Assembly: GCA_000998025.1 (NCBI GenBank)
Contig: LCJG01000026.1
Location: 1 to 14,099, forward strand
Length of the DNA stretch: 14,099 bases
DNA from: Candidatus Collierbacteria bacterium GW2011_GWB1_44_6
GTDB taxonomy: Bacteria; Patescibacteriota; Microgenomatia; UBA1400; MFAQ01
Reading direction: 5' to 3'
Positions within the stretch are counted from its first letter, which is position 1. Each line of letters starts with the position of its first letter. Of the stretch, positions 13,573 to 14,099 are shown one piece after another. The translations under genes were made by a program, and so were the position numbers. The notes under the pieces are model-generated. The model had not been told where the DNA came from. It worked only from the letters and a program-made list of their open reading frames with translations, and ran no database searches.

Positions 13573-14099
13573 TTAAATAATACCTGATAATTTACGAACT
13601 TTGCCATACATACTCCAAATCGGGTAGCGAATAGCATCCATGCCATCATCATTCAACTTCACCGGCTCATCTAAAATTACCTCGCCCTTCTTTTTCCAAC
13701 TGTACATCTTTTGCTCTTTGTGAATATTTATACTTCGCTTGGTCAAATGGACCCGATGGCGTTTTATATAATCAATGCCAGCCTTAACCGATCCTTTTTC
13801 TTTATTGGCCGAAACCACATTATAGCCAGCCCTTTGCAATTCAGCGATACGCTGGGCGTCCTCGGCATCGGCAAAAATAACTTTTTTCTTGCTTATTTTC
13901 AACTCATCCATCACCTTAATCAAATCCTCATTCGTCATGAACCGCCTATAAATTATCTCATCTGCATAAAATTCATCATCTTTATTGGCAATTTCCACCA
14001 AACAAGTCGGATGGTTATACCCAAAGTCCAGCCCAAAAATCGTATCCACATCCGGTAAAGCCTCGCAAAAATCCCAATTATTATAAATCTTAACTTCAG
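13573..14099 (-). CDS. Terminase large subunit, C-terminal nuclease domain (5' end cut by window edge)
   Basis: The frame is open from the right edge (EVKIYNNWDFCEALPD precedes the GTG codon at 14049), so the true start lies outside the window; about 174 residues are visible. The visible part is the RNase H-like nuclease domain that cuts concatemeric DNA during packaging. The first acidic motif is GLDFGYNHPT, the second VIFADAEDAQRIAEL, and the third NDDGMDAIRYPIWS, together supplying the metal-binding aspartates. GYNVVSANKEKGSVKAGIDY lies between. The motif spacing is that of terminase proteins related to phage PBSX/SPP1. The N-terminal ATPase domain should lie just beyond the window. It ends in TAA, 11 bases before the next gene. 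Confidence 0.92.
   Translation of the reverse strand, partial: EVKIYNNWDFCEALPDVDTIFGLDFGYNHPTCLVEIANKDDEFYADEIIYRRFMTNEDLIKVMDELKISKKKVIFADAEDAQRIAELQRAGYNVVSANKEKGSVKAGIDYIKRHRVHLTKRSINIHKEQKMYSWKKKGEVILDEPVKLNDDGMDAIRYPIWSMYGKVRKLSGII

Noticed and set aside
13711..14058. Plus-strand ORF opposite the terminase
   Set aside because: The minus strand encodes clear nuclease motifs across the same interval.
1..14099. Alternative genetic code with TGA recoded
   Set aside because: TGA ends the hub-like gene (1788-1786), the tape measure gene (3302-3300) and the adaptor gene (8162-8160), and the genes are full length under the standard bacterial code.
1..14099. CRISPR arrays, tRNA or rRNA genes, insertion sequences, attachment sites
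   Set aside because: No spaced repeats, cloverleaf-like sequence, transposase gene or integrase context was seen by eye; a computed repeat search was not possible.

Overview
The window is a late structural module of a tailed double-stranded DNA phage or prophage. It is most likely siphovirus-like: there is one tail-tube gene, a short 600-residue tape measure protein and no contractile sheath gene. Nearly all genes are on the minus strand, so transcription runs from the right edge to the left. No integrase, lysis, replication or bacterial gene is visible, so phage and integrated prophage cannot be told apart. TGA is used as a stop by at least three genes (two of them in ATGA overlaps) and no gene needs TGA readthrough, which fits the standard bacterial code. 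The DNA is AT-rich. Almost no gene has a recognisable Shine-Dalgarno sequence; start codons follow A/T-rich leaders. This suggests a host with weak SD dependence, but the host cannot be named from the sequence.

Region by region, in transcription order: (1) 14099-13370, the C-terminal nuclease half of the large terminase (cut by the window edge) and a 63-residue small protein resembling the YezD/DUF2292 type. (2) 13369-13254, an intergenic leader with an extended -10 promoter and a 12-bp hairpin with a T-rich tail just before the portal start. (3) 13253-8963, the head genes: a portal protein fused to a MuF domain, a U35-type prohead protease with a long acidic tail, and an HK97-fold major capsid protein. 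(4) 8904-7027, connector genes: a 49-residue ORF, a head-tail adaptor, a head closure protein, an HK97 gp10-like protein and a tail terminator. (5) 6986-3300, the tail: tube protein, tail assembly chaperone with a programmed -1 frameshift, and tape measure protein. (6) 3303-1, tail tip: a hub-like protein and three poorly recognised virion proteins, with a free-standing HNH homing-type endonuclease among them.

One gene breaks the pattern. At 5652-5948, between the tail-tube and chaperone genes, a plus-strand gene for a small tail-anchored membrane protein has its own extended -10 promoter and its own intrinsic terminator. This is the layout of a 'moron', an accessory cargo gene expressed independently of the late operon.

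The genes work together as a normal head-and-tail pathway. The terminase pumps DNA through the portal into a procapsid, which the protease matures. The connector proteins close the head and join it to a tube polymerised around the tape measure, with gpG/gpGT-like chaperones produced in a ratio set by frameshifting. The most notable signals are the frameshift cassette, the moron and the promoter/hairpin element before the portal gene.
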